Assembly (NCBI RefSeq): GCF_000812665.2
Contig: NZ_CP014327.1
Coordinates: forward strand, 186,001 to 250,000
Length of the DNA: 64,000 bases
Direction: 5' to 3'
Source: Falsihalocynthiibacter arcticus
Lineage (GTDB): Bacteria; Pseudomonadota; Alphaproteobacteria; Rhodobacterales; Rhodobacteraceae
Below, in pieces: positions 18,653 to 30,134 of the stretch; within the stretch, counting starts at the first letter, position 1; the number at the start of each line of letters is the position of its first letter. A program made the position numbers and the translations under genes. The notes under the pieces were generated by a model. The model searched no databases, was not told where the DNA came from, and was given only the letters and a program-made list of their open reading frames with translations.

Positions 18653-19591
18653 ATGGCCGAAACGCGTCACACAAAAGTTTTGATAATTGGATCTGGGCCT
18701 GCTGGGTATACTGCTGCGGTCTATGCAAGCCGTGCCATGCTTGAACCGATTCTAGTTCAGGGCATCGAACCCGGCGGCCAATTGACGACAACAACCGAAG
18801 TCGAAAACTGGCCTGGCCACACGGAAATTCAGGGGCCTGATCTCATGATTAACATGGAGGCCCATGCGCGCGCCGTGGGTACCGAGGTGATTAGCGACAT
18901 AATCACCTCACTCGACACTTCCAAACGTCCGTTTATCGCCGTTGGTGACAGCGGCACGATTTACACCGCCGATGCCGTGATCCTCGCTACCGGTGCGCGG
19001 GCCAAATGGCTTGGCCTTGAGAGTGAAGAGAAGTTTAAAGGCTTTGGCGTTTCGGCATGTGCCACCTGCGACGGATTCTTTTACCGCGGTGACGAAATCG
19101 TTGTCATAGGTGGCGGCAACACAGCTGTCGAAGAAGCGCTGTTTTTAACGAAATTCGCATCAAAAGTTACACTTGTTCACCGCCGCGACGAGCTTCGGGC
19201 AGAGAGAATTCTCATTGATCGTCTTGAAAAGAATGAGAAAATCTTCCCGCTCTGGTTTAACGAATTGGTCGAAGTAGTTGGCGACGACAATCCAACGGGA
19301 GTCACGGGTGTTCGGACAAAGAACGTTAAGACTGGCGAAATCACCGAGATCCCTTGCAAGGGTGTTTTTGTGGCCATCGGGCATTCACCAAGCAACGAAT
19401 TGGTGAAAGACGTCCTCGAAACCCACATGGGAGGCTATGTTGTGACCAAACCGGACTCCACCGAAACATCCATTGCAGGCATTTTCGCCGCCGGCGACTT
19501 AACGGACCATAAATACCGCCAAGCCGTGACATCGGCTGGCATGGGGTGCATGGCCGCCCTCGAAGCCGAGCGATTCCTCGCAGGCGAATAG
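18653..19591 (+). CDS. trxB: Thioredoxin-disulfide reductase
   Basis: TrxB transfers electrons from NADPH via FAD to thioredoxin. The 312-residue protein has the FAD motif LIIGSGPAGYTAAVYASRA, redox pair CATC in VSACATCDGFFYRG (about residues 134-137), NADPH motif IGGGNTAVEEAL and the C-terminal FAD region GIFAAGDLTDHKYRQAVTSA. ATG at 18653 sits five bases after a G-run (GGGGGG). A strong hairpin follows the stop. Confidence 0.95.
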   Translation: MAETRHTKVLIIGSGPAGYTAAVYASRAMLEPILVQGIEPGGQLTTTTEVENWPGHTEIQGPDLMINMEAHARAVGTEVISDIITSLDTSKRPFIAVGDSGTIYTADAVILATGARAKWLGLESEEKFKGFGVSACATCDGFFYRGDEIVVIGGGNTAVEEALFLTKFASKVTLVHRRDELRAERILIDRLEKNEKIFPLWFNELVEVVGDDNPTGVTGVRTKNVKTGEITEIPCKGVFVAIGHSPSNELVKDVLETHMGGYVVTKPDSTETSIAGIFAAGDLTDHKYRQAVTSAGMGCMAALEAERFLAGE

Positions 19592-19597
19592 AAACAG

Positions 19598-19629
19598 GGG
19601 CCGCCAGAAACCTGTCCCTCTGGCGGCCC
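19598..19629. terminator. Perfect 11-pair hairpin after trxB, no T-tract
   Basis: GGGCCGCCAGA and TCTGGCGGCCC pair perfectly around a ten-base loop, six bases after the trxB stop. Very stable, but no T-run follows on the plus strand, so it may be a U-less terminator or a 3'-end stabiliser. Confidence 0.6.
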
Positions 19630-19838
19630 TATCCACTTCAAAATAGAAACCATTTCTGCCCTCCACCGTCCAAATCCGGAAAATTCGTCCAAAATCCAAC
19701 GAATCCATGTGTTTTTGGCCTCAACTCGCAAACCTGGCCGATGCTGGCTTGAATTTCACACCTTAAACGCGTTATTTCGCGGCAATCTTCTTCGCCCATG
19801 AATGACGGGCATTTACCTTTTTGGAATTGAGTAACCCT

Positions 19839-21545
19839 ATGCCCGTATCCAGCCTCGCCCCGATCCCAGAGCTTTTTGTCTCCTATGAATCCGCGCAGAA
19901 ATTGAAACTAGAAGCAGCCGACCTTGTTTCGTGGGACCTAACACCGCGTCAAATTTGCGACCTAGAACTCCTAATGAATGGTGGTTTCAATCCGCTCAAA
20001 GGTTTCTTGGGCGAGGACGACTATAATGGCGTCGTTGAAAACATGCGCCTTGCGGATGGCACGCTTTGGCCGATGCCAATCACGCTCGACGTTGGCGAAG
20101 CATTTGCCGAAACCCTCGAATTGGGCCAAGATATCGCCCTGCGCGACCAAGAAGGCGTTATTCTCGCAACCTTGACCGTGACAGACCGTTGGGAACCCAA
20201 TAAATCCCTCGAAGCCGAGAAGGTTTTCGGAGCCGATGACGATGCGCACCCGGCAGTAAATTATTTGCACAACCAAGCCGGAAAAATTTACCTCGGTGGC
20301 CCAGTTACGGGTATCCAACAGCCGGTACACTATGATTTCCGCGCCCGTCGCGACACACCAAATGAGTTGCGCGCCTATTTCCGCAAAATGGGCTGGCGTA
20401 AAGTTGTCGCGTTTCAAACGCGTAACCCGCTGCATCGTGCCCACCAAGAACTGACATTCCGTGCCGCCAAAGAAGTGCAAGCCAACTTGCTAATCCACCC
20501 TGTTGTTGGCCTCACCAAACCCGGTGACATTGACCACTTCACGCGCGTGCGGTGTTATGAAGCCGTCTTGGATCAATATCCATCGTCCACAACATCGATG
20601 AGTCTCCTTAATCTTGCTATGCGCATGGCGGGTCCACGCGAAGCGGTTTGGCACGGTTTGATCCGCAAGAACCACGGCGTTACCCACTTTATCGTTGGTC
20701 GCGACCACGCGGGCCCCGGCAAAAACAGCCAAGGCGAAGATTTCTATGGCCCCTATGAAGCGCAGGATTTATTCCGCGTGCACCAAGAGGAAATGGGCAT
20801 CGAAATGGTCGATTTCAAACACATGGTCTATGTGCAAGAACGCGCTCAATACGAACCTGCGGACGAGATTGAAGAGGGCGTAACTGTTCTTAACATCTCA
20901 GGCACCGAGCTTCGCCGCCGCCTTTCGGAAGGGCTTGAAATTCCTGAATGGTTTAGCTTCCCAACCGTTGTAGAAGAATTACGCAAGACCCGCCCAGCCC
21001 GAGCGAAACAAGGCTTTACCGTCTTTTTCACCGGATTCTCTGGCTCAGGAAAATCGACCATTGCTAATGCTTTAATGGTAAAACTTATGGAGATGGGTGG
21101 CCGTCCGGTGACGCTTCTTGATGGTGATATCGTGCGTAAAAACCTCAGCTCTGAACTTGGGTTTAGCAAAGAACACCGCGACCTTAACATCCGCCGCATC
21201 GGATATGTTGCGAGCGAAATCACCAAAAATGGTGGCATCGCCATTTGTGCGCCAATCGCGCCCTATGCAACGACCCGCCGCGCCGTACGTGAAGAAGTTG
21301 ATCAATTCGGGGCCTTCATTGAAGTCCACGTCGCCACGTCGATCGAAGAATGTGAACGTCGGGATCGCAAAGGCCTGTACAAACTTGCGCGCGAAGGGAA
21401 GATCAAAGAGTTTACTGGAATTTCAGACCCCTACGACGTTCCTCTAACACCAGAACTGTCTGTGGAAACCGAGAACGTTGATGTCGATAACTGTGCGCAT
21501 CAGGTCATTCTTAAACTTGAAAGCATGGGCCTAATTACAGCCTAA
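19839..21545 (+). CDS. Bifunctional sulfate adenylyltransferase / adenylylsulfate kinase
   Basis: A fused enzyme of 568 residues that turns sulfate into APS and then PAPS for assimilation. The N-terminal two thirds is ATP sulfurylase of the Sat type: QTRNPLHRAHQELT at about residue 193 and VGRDHAGPGKN near 288. The C-terminal APS kinase starts near residue 390 with P-loop GFSGSGKST (about 398) and DGDIVRKNLS (about 428). Sat and CysC modules in one chain are common in Rhodobacterales. I chose ATG at 19839 (MPVSSLAPIPELFVSYE); a TTG six codons upstream is in frame. Monocistronic, with a strong terminator downstream. Confidence 0.94.
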   Translation: MPVSSLAPIPELFVSYESAQKLKLEAADLVSWDLTPRQICDLELLMNGGFNPLKGFLGEDDYNGVVENMRLADGTLWPMPITLDVGEAFAETLELGQDIALRDQEGVILATLTVTDRWEPNKSLEAEKVFGADDDAHPAVNYLHNQAGKIYLGGPVTGIQQPVHYDFRARRDTPNELRAYFRKMGWRKVVAFQTRNPLHRAHQELTFRAAKEVQANLLIHPVVGLTKPGDIDHFTRVRCYEAVLDQYPSSTTSMSLLNLAMRMAGPREAVWHGLIRKNHGVTHFIVGRDHAGPGKNSQGEDFYGPYEAQDLFRVHQEEMGIEMVDFKHMVYVQERAQYEPADEIEEGVTVLNISGTELRRRLSEGLEIPEWFSFPTVVEELRKTRPARAKQGFTVFFTGFSGSGKSTIANALMVKLMEMGGRPVTLLDGDIVRKNLSSELGFSKEHRDLNIRRIGYVASEITKNGGIAICAPIAPYATTRRAVREEVDQFGAFIEVHVATSIEECERRDRKGLYKLAREGKIKEFTGISDPYDVPLTPELSVETENVDVDNCAHQVILKLESMGLITA

Positions 21546-21563
21546 GCTTTTCTTCTAAGCAAA

Positions 21564-21600
21564 AAAATACCCCGGTCGCAAAACCGGGGTATTTTCTTTT
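21564..21600. terminator. Bidirectional terminator after sat-cysC
   Basis: The stem pairs 21564-21576 with 21583-21595 (AAAATACCCCGGT with ACCGGGGTATTTT), 13 perfect pairs and a six-base loop, with T-rich sequence after it and A-rich before it. It serves sat-cysC and could serve the facing DUF1150 gene. Confidence 0.92.
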
Positions 21601-21644
21601 ATAACCTACGTGAATCGCTCAAAACCTTGCGCGCATAGGACTTA

Positions 21645-21869
21645 TTAGTGCACCGTCATCGGTACAAAATCATTTTCCAGCGCTAAGTGAAACGCAGTTT
21701 GGCGGTCATTCACCAATGCCACCTGTTCTCCATTGGCCTTATGTACCGAATAAACGCGCGTAAGCTCTGGAATTTCCAGTCGAATATCCATTGGCAGCGA
21801 GGCCACCTCAACAGGACGTACGTAAACGATCCGGCTGTCGTCATTTGGTAGTTTCATTTTCGTATTCAT
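21645..21869 (-). CDS. DUF1150 family protein
   Basis: A 74-residue protein (MNTKMKLPNDDSRIVYVRPV, then RLEIPELTRVYSVHKANGEQVALVNDR and a C-terminal HLALENDFVPMTVH). This matches DUF1150, a small alphaproteobacterial family regularly found next to small heat-shock proteins. It follows hsp20 by 22 bases in the same direction and is probably co-transcribed. Start at ATG 21869, after GGGG; a TTG four codons upstream is in frame. Function unknown. Confidence 0.85.
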   Translation of the reverse strand: MNTKMKLPNDDSRIVYVRPVEVASLPMDIRLEIPELTRVYSVHKANGEQVALVNDRQTAFHLALENDFVPMTVH

Positions 21870-21891
21870 ATCCAGCCCCAATCTCGATTGA

Positions 21892-22305
21892 TTATTTCTG
21901 ATTTATTTCAATTGTTTGCACCACAACATCGGGTACAGCGCGCGTCAGATCGATATGCAACAAGCCATTCTCGGTTTTCGCATGTCCAACCTCCACCCCT
22001 TCCGCCAGCACAAAGCTCTTTTGGAACTGTCGTCCGGCGATTCCGCGATGAAGATACACACGACCGTCGCTTTCTTCAGATTGACGCCCCCGAACCACAA
22101 GTTGTTTATTCTCAACCGTGATCGACAGATCTTTCTCATCGAATCCCGCCACAGCAAGAGATATTCGATAACTGTTTTCGCTGGTTTGTTCAATGTTATA
22201 CGGAGGATAGCCTTCATTTCCGGACTTGACTGTCCGTTCAACAAGGCGTTCAAGTTGATCAAACCCCAATAAAAATGGGTGAGACCCGAGTGTAAGTTTC
22301 GTCAT
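21892..22305 (-). CDS. Small heat-shock protein, Hsp20 family
   Basis: A 137-residue alpha-crystallin-type chaperone that binds unfolding proteins without ATP. The ACD domain spans roughly residues 35-125, with YPPYNIEQTSENSYRISLAVAG, NKQLVVRGRQ and the conserved end ENGLLHIDLTRAVPD; the C-terminal VQTIEINQK contains an I-x-I element used in oligomer contacts. AAGGA precedes the ATG. A candidate heat-shock sigma promoter lies at 22372-22400. Followed by DUF1150. Confidence 0.93.
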   Translation of the reverse strand: MTKLTLGSHPFLLGFDQLERLVERTVKSGNEGYPPYNIEQTSENSYRISLAVAGFDEKDLSITVENKQLVVRGRQSEESDGRVYLHRGIAGRQFQKSFVLAEGVEVGHAKTENGLLHIDLTRAVPDVVVQTIEINQK

Positions 22306-22371
22306 CGACGCGTCCTTCTCAAAAGCGACTGTCTATTTATGGCCCCGCTTTGCGGCGGCCGCTTAGATTAA

Positions 22372-22400
22372 ATATGGGCACGCTGGAGGTGAGTCGCAAG
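22372..22400 (-). promoter_or_regulatory. Candidate RpoH (sigma-32) promoter of hsp20
   Basis: On the minus strand CTTGCGA (22400-22394) and GCCCATAT (22379-22372) are separated by 14 bases. The E. coli sigma-32 consensus is CTTGAAA, 11-16 bases, CCCCATNT. The expected start of transcription would be about 60 bases before the hsp20 ATG. Not shared by groES, which carries CIRCE instead. Confidence 0.6.
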
Positions 22401-22504
22401 GGGCGTTAATTTATCGTTGTCCTTAGGTAACATATTTTTCCCCGCTGGCGGTAAAACACGCTATTTTCAGGCAAAATCAATGCGAGTCGAAAGTTAATAA
22501 ACCC

Positions 22505-22726
22505 ATGTCGGATACTGCGAATGAAATGCCCCGAGACGACGTTCTGCGGGTAAAACTATCCGTTTTGACTCAGGAGCACCGCGACCTAGATCTTGCGATT
22601 CATGCGTTGGAGGAGTCTCGTTTGGCCGATCAGCTGCAACTTCGGCGGATGAAGACCAAAAAACTGTCGCTAAAAGACCGAATTTCGGCAATCCAAGACG
22701 AGCTGACGCCCGATATCATTGCCTAG
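22505..22726 (+). CDS. YdcH family protein (DUF465)
   Basis: A 73-residue, largely helical protein: LSVLTQEHRDLDLAIHALEES, then LQLRRMKTKKLSLKDRISAIQDEL. This is the YdcH/DUF465 family of short coiled-coil proteins, function unknown. No membrane segment. It lies 78 bases before purE in the same direction. Confidence 0.85.
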   Translation: MSDTANEMPRDDVLRVKLSVLTQEHRDLDLAIHALEESRLADQLQLRRMKTKKLSLKDRISAIQDELTPDIIA

Positions 22727-22804
22727 CCGCGTAGGTTAGCTATAGTGCCGCTTCCATTGCACTCGGCCCAAAAGACTGGGCCCAAACCCTGAAATGGGCA
22801 CGTT

Positions 22805-23293
22805 ATGATAGATGTTAAAGTTGGAATCATTATGGGCAGCCAAAGCGACTGGCCAACAATGAAACTCGCCGCTGAAATTCTGGACGAATTGGGCGTGCCC
22901 TATGAGACCAAAATTGTATCCGCGCACCGCACGCCGGACCGCCTTTGGGCTTATGGCAAAACAGCCGTGTCGCGCGGCCTTCAGGTTATTATTGCAGGTG
23001 CCGGTGGTGCCGCGCATTTGCCCGGAATGATGGCGAGTAAAACCCGTGTTCCTGTAGTTGGCGTGCCAATCCAGACCCGCGCACTTTCTGGTGTGGATAG
23101 CCTTTATTCCATCGTCCAAATGCCTAAGGGCTTTCCCGTCGCGACGATGGCGATTGGCGCTGCGGGGGCCGCCAATGCGGGCCTCATGGCCGCTGGGATT
23201 CTGGCCAATAATGATCCAGACCTTGCCGCGCGATTAGACCAGTGGCGCGACGACCTCGCAGCCTCCATTCCGGAAGAACCAAGTGATGAGTGA
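22805..23293 (+). CDS. purE: N5-carboxyaminoimidazole ribonucleotide mutase
   Basis: PurE rearranges N5-CAIR to CAIR in purine synthesis. The 162-residue class I protein has GSQSDWPTM at the start, then [31 protein letters not shown] and [19 protein letters not shown]. It overlaps purK by eight bases, and the two proteins act in sequence. Confidence 0.96.
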   Translation: MIDVKVGIIMGSQSDWPTMKLAAEILDELGVPYETKIVSAHRTPDRLWAYGKTAVSRGLQVIIAGAGGAAHLPGMMASKTRVPVVGVPIQTRALSGVDSLYSIVQMPKGFPVATMAIGAAGAANAGLMAAGILANNDPDLAARLDQWRDDLAASIPEEPSDE

Positions 23294-24374
23294 AGCAATG
23301 CTAAAAACCGGCGCGACGATTGGAATTCTAGGCGGGGGGCAGCTTGGAAGAATGCTGTCGGTCGCGGCCTCGCGTCTGGGCTTTGCCTGTCACATTTTTG
23401 AACCTGGCGTGAACCCTCCAGCGGGCGACGTGGCAGCCAAGGTCACAACGGCCAATTACGACGATTTGGCTGCTCTCACAGCTTTTGCCAAAAGCGTCGA
23501 TGTCATAACTTACGAATTTGAAAACATCCCAACCGAAGCCCTCGATCACCTCGAGTCTCTGTGCCCAATTCGCCCGGGCCGCGAGGCCCTTCGCGTCTCA
23601 CAAGACAGGATCACCGAAAAAGACTTCCTTGTCGGTCTTGATTTGAAAACAGCGCCTTACGCGGCGGTTGATACACTCGAAGCTCTGGCAGATGCTCTTG
23701 CAACAATCGGCACACCAGCAATCCTTAAAACGCGCCGTTTTGGCTATGACGGCAAGGGACAGGCACGGATTATGGCGCCCGTTGATGCCCCGTTGGCCTT
23801 CGCCAACATGGCGGGTGCGCCGAGCGTGCTCGAAGGCTTCATCAACTTTACGCATGAAGTCTCGGTGATTGGGGCCCGCTCGATTGATGGTCAGGTGTCC
23901 TGTTATGACCCCGGAGAAAACGTCCATCGCAACGGGATTTTACACACAACGACCGTCCCTGCCCGGCTAACATCAAGCCAACGGATGGACGCGGTTCTAC
24001 TGACAGCAAACATCCTCAATGCATTGGATTATGTTGGCGTCATGGGGGTCGAACTTTTCGTGACATCCGAAGGTTTAATCGTCAACGAGATCGCGCCACG
24101 CGTCCATAATTCGGGCCATTGGACGCAAAACGGCTGTGTGATCGACCAGTTCGAACAACACATCCGCGCGGTGGTCGGCTGGCCCCTTGGGGATGGTTCC
24201 CGCCATGCAGACGTAGAAATGCACAACCTGATTGGCACCGATATGGACCGCGTTTCGACCTTGGCCGCCGAAGGGAATGCCGCGCTTCATTTGTACGGAA
24301 AAGCGGATGTAAAATCTGGCCGCAAAATGGGCCATGTGAACCGCCTCGTCCCCAAAAAGCCCGCAAAAACTTAG
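23286..24374 (+). CDS. purK: N5-carboxyaminoimidazole ribonucleotide synthase
   Basis: PurK carboxylates AIR with ATP and bicarbonate to N5-CAIR, the substrate of PurE. The 362-residue ATP-grasp enzyme begins [19 protein letters not shown] and has [13 protein letters not shown] and [15 protein letters not shown] typical of the family. ATG at 23286 lies inside the end of purE; a GTG one codon earlier is possible. The stop overlaps the convergent esterase stop by four bases. Confidence 0.96.
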   Translation: MSEAMLKTGATIGILGGGQLGRMLSVAASRLGFACHIFEPGVNPPAGDVAAKVTTANYDDLAALTAFAKSVDVITYEFENIPTEALDHLESLCPIRPGREALRVSQDRITEKDFLVGLDLKTAPYAAVDTLEALADALATIGTPAILKTRRFGYDGKGQARIMAPVDAPLAFANMAGAPSVLEGFINFTHEVSVIGARSIDGQVSCYDPGENVHRNGILHTTTVPARLTSSQRMDAVLLTANILNALDYVGVMGVELFVTSEGLIVNEIAPRVHNSGHWTQNGCVIDQFEQHIRAVVGWPLGDGSRHADVEMHNLIGTDMDRVSTLAAEGNAALHLYGKADVKSGRKMGHVNRLVPKKPAKT

Positions 24375-25126
24375 CGCAGAAAATCAGGCAGGAGGTCTTG
24401 GGTCAAAAGGAGATCCTCGACCGCCTGTGTCCACGTTAGATTGTGGTCGAATTTTCCTTCCTCAAGGAAGGTGTAAACCTGTCGAATGACCAAAGCGTTA
24501 TTCATCATAAACGTATGATTTACAGGCAAAACGATATGGTCCGCCGCCCACTCGAGGCGCGTCGAGGCAACAGAGACCTTGCCATCATCGGGCCCTTCAA
24601 TCAGGGCCGAGTAGATTGGATTTAGGCTTTGATCCCCCGCAATAACACCGAGCTCAAATTGTGACTTTTGAATGCGGGCGATCATATCGTCGGCTTCAGT
24701 ACCCAATTGAAGCCCAGCAGGTCCGTTGACCCACTCAAACGGCTCCAAATCCCCTAAGATATCCACCAATTCCGACCCATGATTTGGCGGCGCAAGCATG
24801 ACCACACGGCCTAAGTTTTCAGGCTCAGTTTCAGCGACCCAGACACGCACCAAAATCCCGCCCATAGAGTGGGTGACAAAGTTAATTTTCTCGTCACCGC
24901 AAGCGGCCACGGCTGGTGGGAAGGTTATTTCAACGAGGTCCTGTACCTTCATTTTCGTCGAAGGATAGCCTTGGTTTACGACCTTATAGCCCTCTGACAC
25001 CAAATAATGCTCAAGGGCGAATAGGGAGTTCGATCCACGCGCCAATCCATGTAGAAAAATGACGCATTCAGCCGAGGCAGATGCGGGCAATAACAAAAAG
25101 AGGGCTACTAAAAAACGTTTCATCAT
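24371..25126 (-). CDS. Secreted alpha/beta hydrolase (lipase/esterase-like)
   Basis: The protein (251 residues from 25126) begins with a clear signal peptide ([19 protein letters not shown]) and continues [20 protein letters not shown]. The nucleophile elbow is THSMGG in [16 protein letters not shown]; an HxxxH-type late region [14 protein letters not shown] probably supplies the catalytic His. It matches the class 2 lipase/PGAP1-like group of serine hydrolases. Substrate unknown; likely periplasmic. Two ATGs side by side (25126, 25123) are both possible starts, with only a weak ribosome site. Confidence 0.8.
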   Translation of the reverse strand: MMKRFLVALFLLLPASASAECVIFLHGLARGSNSLFALEHYLVSEGYKVVNQGYPSTKMKVQDLVEITFPPAVAACGDEKINFVTHSMGGILVRVWVAETEPENLGRVVMLAPPNHGSELVDILGDLEPFEWVNGPAGLQLGTEADDMIARIQKSQFELGVIAGDQSLNPIYSALIEGPDDGKVSVASTRLEWAADHIVLPVNHTFMMNNALVIRQVYTFLEEGKFDHNLTWTQAVEDLLLTQDLLPDFLR

Positions 25127-25184
25127 TGCCAAAATATAAGACTCGTTGTGCAAAAATACGAGGGGAATTCCTGACCTGTGAGGA

Positions 25185-26024
25185 TCACGCTGCGGAAGGA
25201 CGCTTGAGGGAAATCAAAACACCCGCCAAAACCAGTGCCGTAGCGATCACGAGCTTATTGGTCAGAGGCTCGTTCAGGATCAAAACACCGCCGATGGACG
25301 CGATAATCGGGACAGTCAGCATGGAAATTGCCGCAACCGTGGAAGGGAGTTTGGGCAAAACTGCGTACCAAACAACATAGCCCATTCCTGATGTGACAAC
25401 CCCTGAGATTATGGCCAAGGTAACACCCGTGACGGTGTATGTGGCATGGGACGCGCTCAACAATACAACCAAAAGCGACAAAGGAATCGCGAAGATAAAG
25501 TTTCCGGCGGTTGTCGCCAATGGATCGATTGCATGCCGCCCGATCAGCGAGTAAATCCCCCATCCGACTGCCGCCGCAGACATCATCAACGCTCCCACAA
25601 AAGATATTTGGAGAGACTGGCTCTCTGAGGGCCACAGCAAGTAAATCAATCCTACAAAGGCCACAGTGGCGCCAATCCATCGTGCCGCTGGAAGGCTTTC
25701 CCGCGCGAAAACAGCGCCTGCGAACATGGTAACTTGAACGCCGCCAAACAGAATAAGCGCCCCTACTCCCGTGCCTAAAGTGATGTAAGCAAAGGAAAAA
25801 CCGACCATATACACCGCAAGAGAGACAACGCCGCCCACGCCTGCCGATGCAATTTTTCCGCCGCGCATCAAAACCGCGACCCAGAGGAAAACCCCGCCTG
25901 ACAATAGGCGCACTGCGGCGAAGCCTGCGGGATCAATGGCCATCTGAGCAAGGGCCAATCGATTGAGGACAGAATTGGCAGCAAAGGCCACCATTGCTAA
26001 GGCAACTAGAAATAAAAGACGCAT
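25185..26024 (-). CDS. EamA/DMT-family membrane transporter
   Basis: The protein has about ten membrane segments in two EamA repeats (first: [20 protein letters not shown]; second begins near [20 protein letters not shown]) and ends with [12 protein letters not shown]. Such drug/metabolite transporters export metabolites or toxic compounds; the substrate cannot be predicted. Start at 26024 ([10 protein letters not shown], after AAGGCGG) gives 279 residues; ATG at 26042 and longer frames up to 26153 are open but less likely because they would run into the groL terminator region. Confidence 0.82.
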   Translation of the reverse strand: MRLLFLVALAMVAFAANSVLNRLALAQMAIDPAGFAAVRLLSGGVFLWVAVLMRGGKIASAGVGGVVSLAVYMVGFSFAYITLGTGVGALILFGGVQVTMFAGAVFARESLPAARWIGATVAFVGLIYLLWPSESQSLQISFVGALMMSAAAVGWGIYSLIGRHAIDPLATTAGNFIFAIPLSLLVVLLSASHATYTVTGVTLAIISGVVTSGMGYVVWYAVLPKLPSTVAAISMLTVPIIASIGGVLILNEPLTNKLVIATALVLAGVLISLKRPSAA

Positions 26025-26118
26025 ACCGCCTTTTGACGTCATCAGCCCTTTAGGGCAAGAGCATTGAATTTTTAAAAACTTCAACAATTTTAAAACTGTC
26101 AATTTTCTCATGCCGCAT

Positions 26119-26150
26119 CGAAAAAGGGCCCACGTTTCCGCAGGCCCTTT
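26119..26150 (-). terminator. Terminator of groESL
   Basis: On the minus strand AAAGGGCC-(12)-GGCCCTTT is a perfect eight-pair stem followed by TTCG; the stem's own T's and the next bases give a run of five T. It lies about 25 bases after the groL stop. Confidence 0.85.
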
Positions 26151-26175
26151 CAAAATTTCTGATGAAGCTAAAAGC

Positions 26176-27822
<1,647 letters not shown>

Positions 27823-27853
27823 CTACAGAAAATTAATGTTGGGAAAGGATCGC

Positions 27854-28141
27854 TTAGCCGAGAAGGCCGAGGATATCGCTTTCTTTCATGATGAGCAGCT
27901 CTTCGCCGTCAACGGTGACTTCGGTGCCGGACCATTTGCCAAACAGGACTTTGTCGCCTGCTTTTACGGACATTGGGATAAGCTCGCCGCTGTCTTTGCG
28001 TGCGCCTTCGCCCACTGCAATAACTTCAGCTTCAGCCGGTTTTTCTTTTGCGCTTTCGGGGATAAATAGGCCGCCAGCAGTCTTTTCGTCGCTTTCAACG
28101 CGACGAACGAGTACACGGTCATGTAACGGTGTAAATGCCAT
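27854..28141 (-). CDS. groS: Co-chaperonin GroES (10 kDa)
   Basis: The 95-residue lid of the GroEL chamber: [22 protein letters not shown] (mobile loop following), [22 protein letters not shown] and DILGLL. Start ATG 28141 has GGAG ten bases upstream. The CIRCE element lies 35-61 bases upstream and a sigma-70-like promoter just before it, so the operon groS-groL is probably repressed by HrcA. Confidence 0.97.
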   Translation of the reverse strand: MAFTPLHDRVLVRRVESDEKTAGGLFIPESAKEKPAEAEVIAVGEGARKDSGELIPMSVKAGDKVLFGKWSGTEVTVDGEELLIMKESDILGLLG

Positions 28142-28175
28142 CTCAGAACGCTCCTTCATTCGAGGTTTCAATTCT

Positions 28176-28202
28176 TTGTCACTCAACACGGTCGAGTGAT
28201 AA
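28176..28202. promoter_or_regulatory. CIRCE element (HrcA operator) of groESL
   Basis: TTGTCACTC-N9-GAGTGATAA is a near-perfect inverted repeat with the exact nine-base spacer of CIRCE (consensus TTAGCACTC-N9-GAGTGCTAA, 15 of 18 positions). It lies between the groS start and its promoter, the normal place. hrcA itself is outside the window. Confidence 0.92.
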
Positions 28203-28209
28203 CGACTGG

Positions 28210-28238
28210 AACCTATGTATCGCTCACGAAGGTGTCAA
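28210..28238 (-). promoter_or_regulatory. Candidate sigma-70 promoter of groESL
   Basis: Minus strand TTGACA (28238-28233) and TAGGTT (28215-28210) with a 17-base spacer. Transcription would start at the edge of, or in, the CIRCE element, which fits repression by HrcA. Confidence 0.6.
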
Positions 28239-28329
28239 CCGCCAACTATGCAAATTTTCCCACTATTCGCGCACGCCCTATTTCCATGCGGGGTATCAAT
28301 CCCTATCTATTAAGATAACAGGAGATTTT

Positions 28330-29322
28330 ATGCGGCGTTTTATCTATTTTATTGCACTTTTCTTCGGCGCTTCTTTGCCTGCACACGCCACCTGTGAGGG
28401 GCAAGACCTCATTCAGACGATGCCGTCGGAAGAACGCGCGGCATTTGACGCCGTCGTTAATGCGCAGCCATTTCCCAGCGGGAATTTCTGGCGCGCACAA
28501 AAAGGCGACCAGGAGGTTTTCCTATTTGGCACATTCCATATGGGCGATCCGCGTCACGATGCAACCATGCTCAAAATCGCGCCCTATCTGGATTCTGCCG
28601 ACCTCGTGTTGCTCGAAGCCACGCGGAACGACGTGAAGAAACTTAAAACCTACATGGCCCAAAAACCGGAAATCTTGTTCATTCAAGACGGACCAACCCT
28701 TCCCGACCAACTTCCCGAAGACCTTTGGCAACAGTTTTCCAAGGAAATGGGAGTGAGGGGAATTCCGTCGTTCATGGCCAGCAAGTTTCGGCCGGGCTAT
28801 GCCACGATGATGCTTGGCATCCCGCCTTGTGCGATGGATTTTGTCTCTGGAGACGCGCCTGCGGGCTTGGATACCCTCATTCAGAATTATGCGCGTGATA
28901 ATGGCGTTGCGACCAAAGGCCTTGAGCCTTTTGACACAGCGATTGGCATTTTCAACCTCCTAGAAGAGGGTGACCCGATGGAAGCTTTGCGCATTGGGAT
29001 CGCCATGACAACCGACGCCACGAACAGTTTTATTACCCTGCGCGAAGGCTATTTTCGCGGTGACCACGGTGCGATTTGGGAATTTAGCCGACGCACAGCC
29101 CTCTCAACACCTGGGCTTGATCCAGACTTGCTAAAACAGGATTTCGCCAAACTAGAGCGCGTCACCCTTGTTGATCGCAACGTCGCTTGGATGTCCGTTA
29201 TTTTGGAGGAAGCAAAGGATAAACGGCTTTTCATCGCTGTCGGGGCGGCCCATTTAACGGGAGAGACAGGCATTTTGAATCTGCTGGCAAATGAGGGGTA
29301 CACCCTGTTTCCGATCGACTAG
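28330..29322 (+). CDS. TraB/GumN family protein with signal peptide
   Basis: A 330-residue protein with signal peptide MRRFIYFIALFFGASLPAHA, then the TraB/GumN (ChaN-related, Tiki-like protease fold) motifs: FLFGTFHMGDPRH near residue 60 and FIAVGAAHLTGETGILNLL near the end, the two GxxH-type elements. Metal-dependent peptidase activity is suggested by the fold but not shown for bacterial members. Start ATG 28330 follows AGGAG at seven bases. It is probably periplasmic. The TAG stop is separated by one base from the stop of the convergent DUF2161 gene. Confidence 0.85.
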   Translation: MRRFIYFIALFFGASLPAHATCEGQDLIQTMPSEERAAFDAVVNAQPFPSGNFWRAQKGDQEVFLFGTFHMGDPRHDATMLKIAPYLDSADLVLLEATRNDVKKLKTYMAQKPEILFIQDGPTLPDQLPEDLWQQFSKEMGVRGIPSFMASKFRPGYATMMLGIPPCAMDFVSGDAPAGLDTLIQNYARDNGVATKGLEPFDTAIGIFNLLEEGDPMEALRIGIAMTTDATNSFITLREGYFRGDHGAIWEFSRRTALSTPGLDPDLLKQDFAKLERVTLVDRNVAWMSVILEEAKDKRLFIAVGAAHLTGETGILNLLANEGYTLFPID

Positions 29323-29323
29323 C

Positions 29324-30085
29324 CTAGGCGTGTGCCTGCTCCCCTTTGGGAGTCAGCGAATAGACCCCCAATCCGACGCGCTCAAACCAGCCATAGTGAT
29401 CATCCGCCATCATCCGCGTCGCTACCTCAACACCCGTCGCCTTGGCCACCACCGCGCCTTTTGACGGGCCATTCTTGGCCAAAAATAAGGCGATTTTGGT
29501 GGCGTCTTGCCGATAAGCCGTCACAAGACCAACCCGCGTTTGCCCGCCCGCATTGGGGTCACCAACCCGCCGCGCAAACTCCCGCAACAATCGCGTTTGG
29601 CGCGGTTTGGATTTTCTGGGTGTAAAGGGCGCGGGGTCCAAATGGACTTCGACGAACTCATCCTTCAAACGCACAGTAATAAGCCCCAACCCCAAACGTC
29701 GACACAGACTTAAATGCCCCTTGAGGGCCGTCAAAAAAGGTTTCCCCTTGCCGCGCGGCACCGCCAGATAAACATCATCACTTATGGCTTGCCGCGCCAC
29801 ACCTTGGTGCAAAAGCGTGAGCGTAAACCCAAGCTTCAACTCAACCAGAACCGGCGCCTCGTCCCCGCGCACCGCGACAACATCAACCGCCCCGATTTCC
29901 GCCTTCACCTCGTAGCCCTGCGCCTCTAGATAGGCTTTCACTGGCGGATACAAATCTGTTTCGCGTGGTTTTACATTCGGTTTGGCCAAAGTGTTTCCCA
30001 GTTTCAGGTTCCAAGGAGCGCGACCTAAAGCCACGTGCGTAAAAACTGTGACGTTATCCGCGCCACCAATGCGTGACAAGCCCAT
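29324..30085 (-). CDS. DUF2161 protein, PD-(D/E)XK nuclease-like fold
   Basis: The protein has ETDLYPPVKAYLEAQGYEV, then EIGAVDVVAVRGDEAPVLVELKLGFTLTLLHQ, where D and E-x-K match a PD-(D/E)XK nuclease core, and QGVARQAISDDVYLAVPRG. The C-terminal part (GPSKGAVVAKATGVEVATRMM) resembles a winged helix. DUF2161 members are annotated as putative nucleases; no activity is known to me. The frame from ATG 30085 gives 253 residues; homologues start near ETDLYP, so a TTG at about 29995 (LAKPNVKPRE) is a serious alternative. Confidence 0.75.
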   Translation of the reverse strand: MGLSRIGGADNVTVFTHVALGRAPWNLKLGNTLAKPNVKPRETDLYPPVKAYLEAQGYEVKAEIGAVDVVAVRGDEAPVLVELKLGFTLTLLHQGVARQAISDDVYLAVPRGKGKPFLTALKGHLSLCRRLGLGLITVRLKDEFVEVHLDPAPFTPRKSKPRQTRLLREFARRVGDPNAGGQTRVGLVTAYRQDATKIALFLAKNGPSKGAVVAKATGVEVATRMMADDHYGWFERVGLGVYSLTPKGEQAHA

Positions 30086-30134
30086 CGACTCCCCCTATAA
30101 CGCGCTCAAATCCCTTTGAAATTGGACATATCTC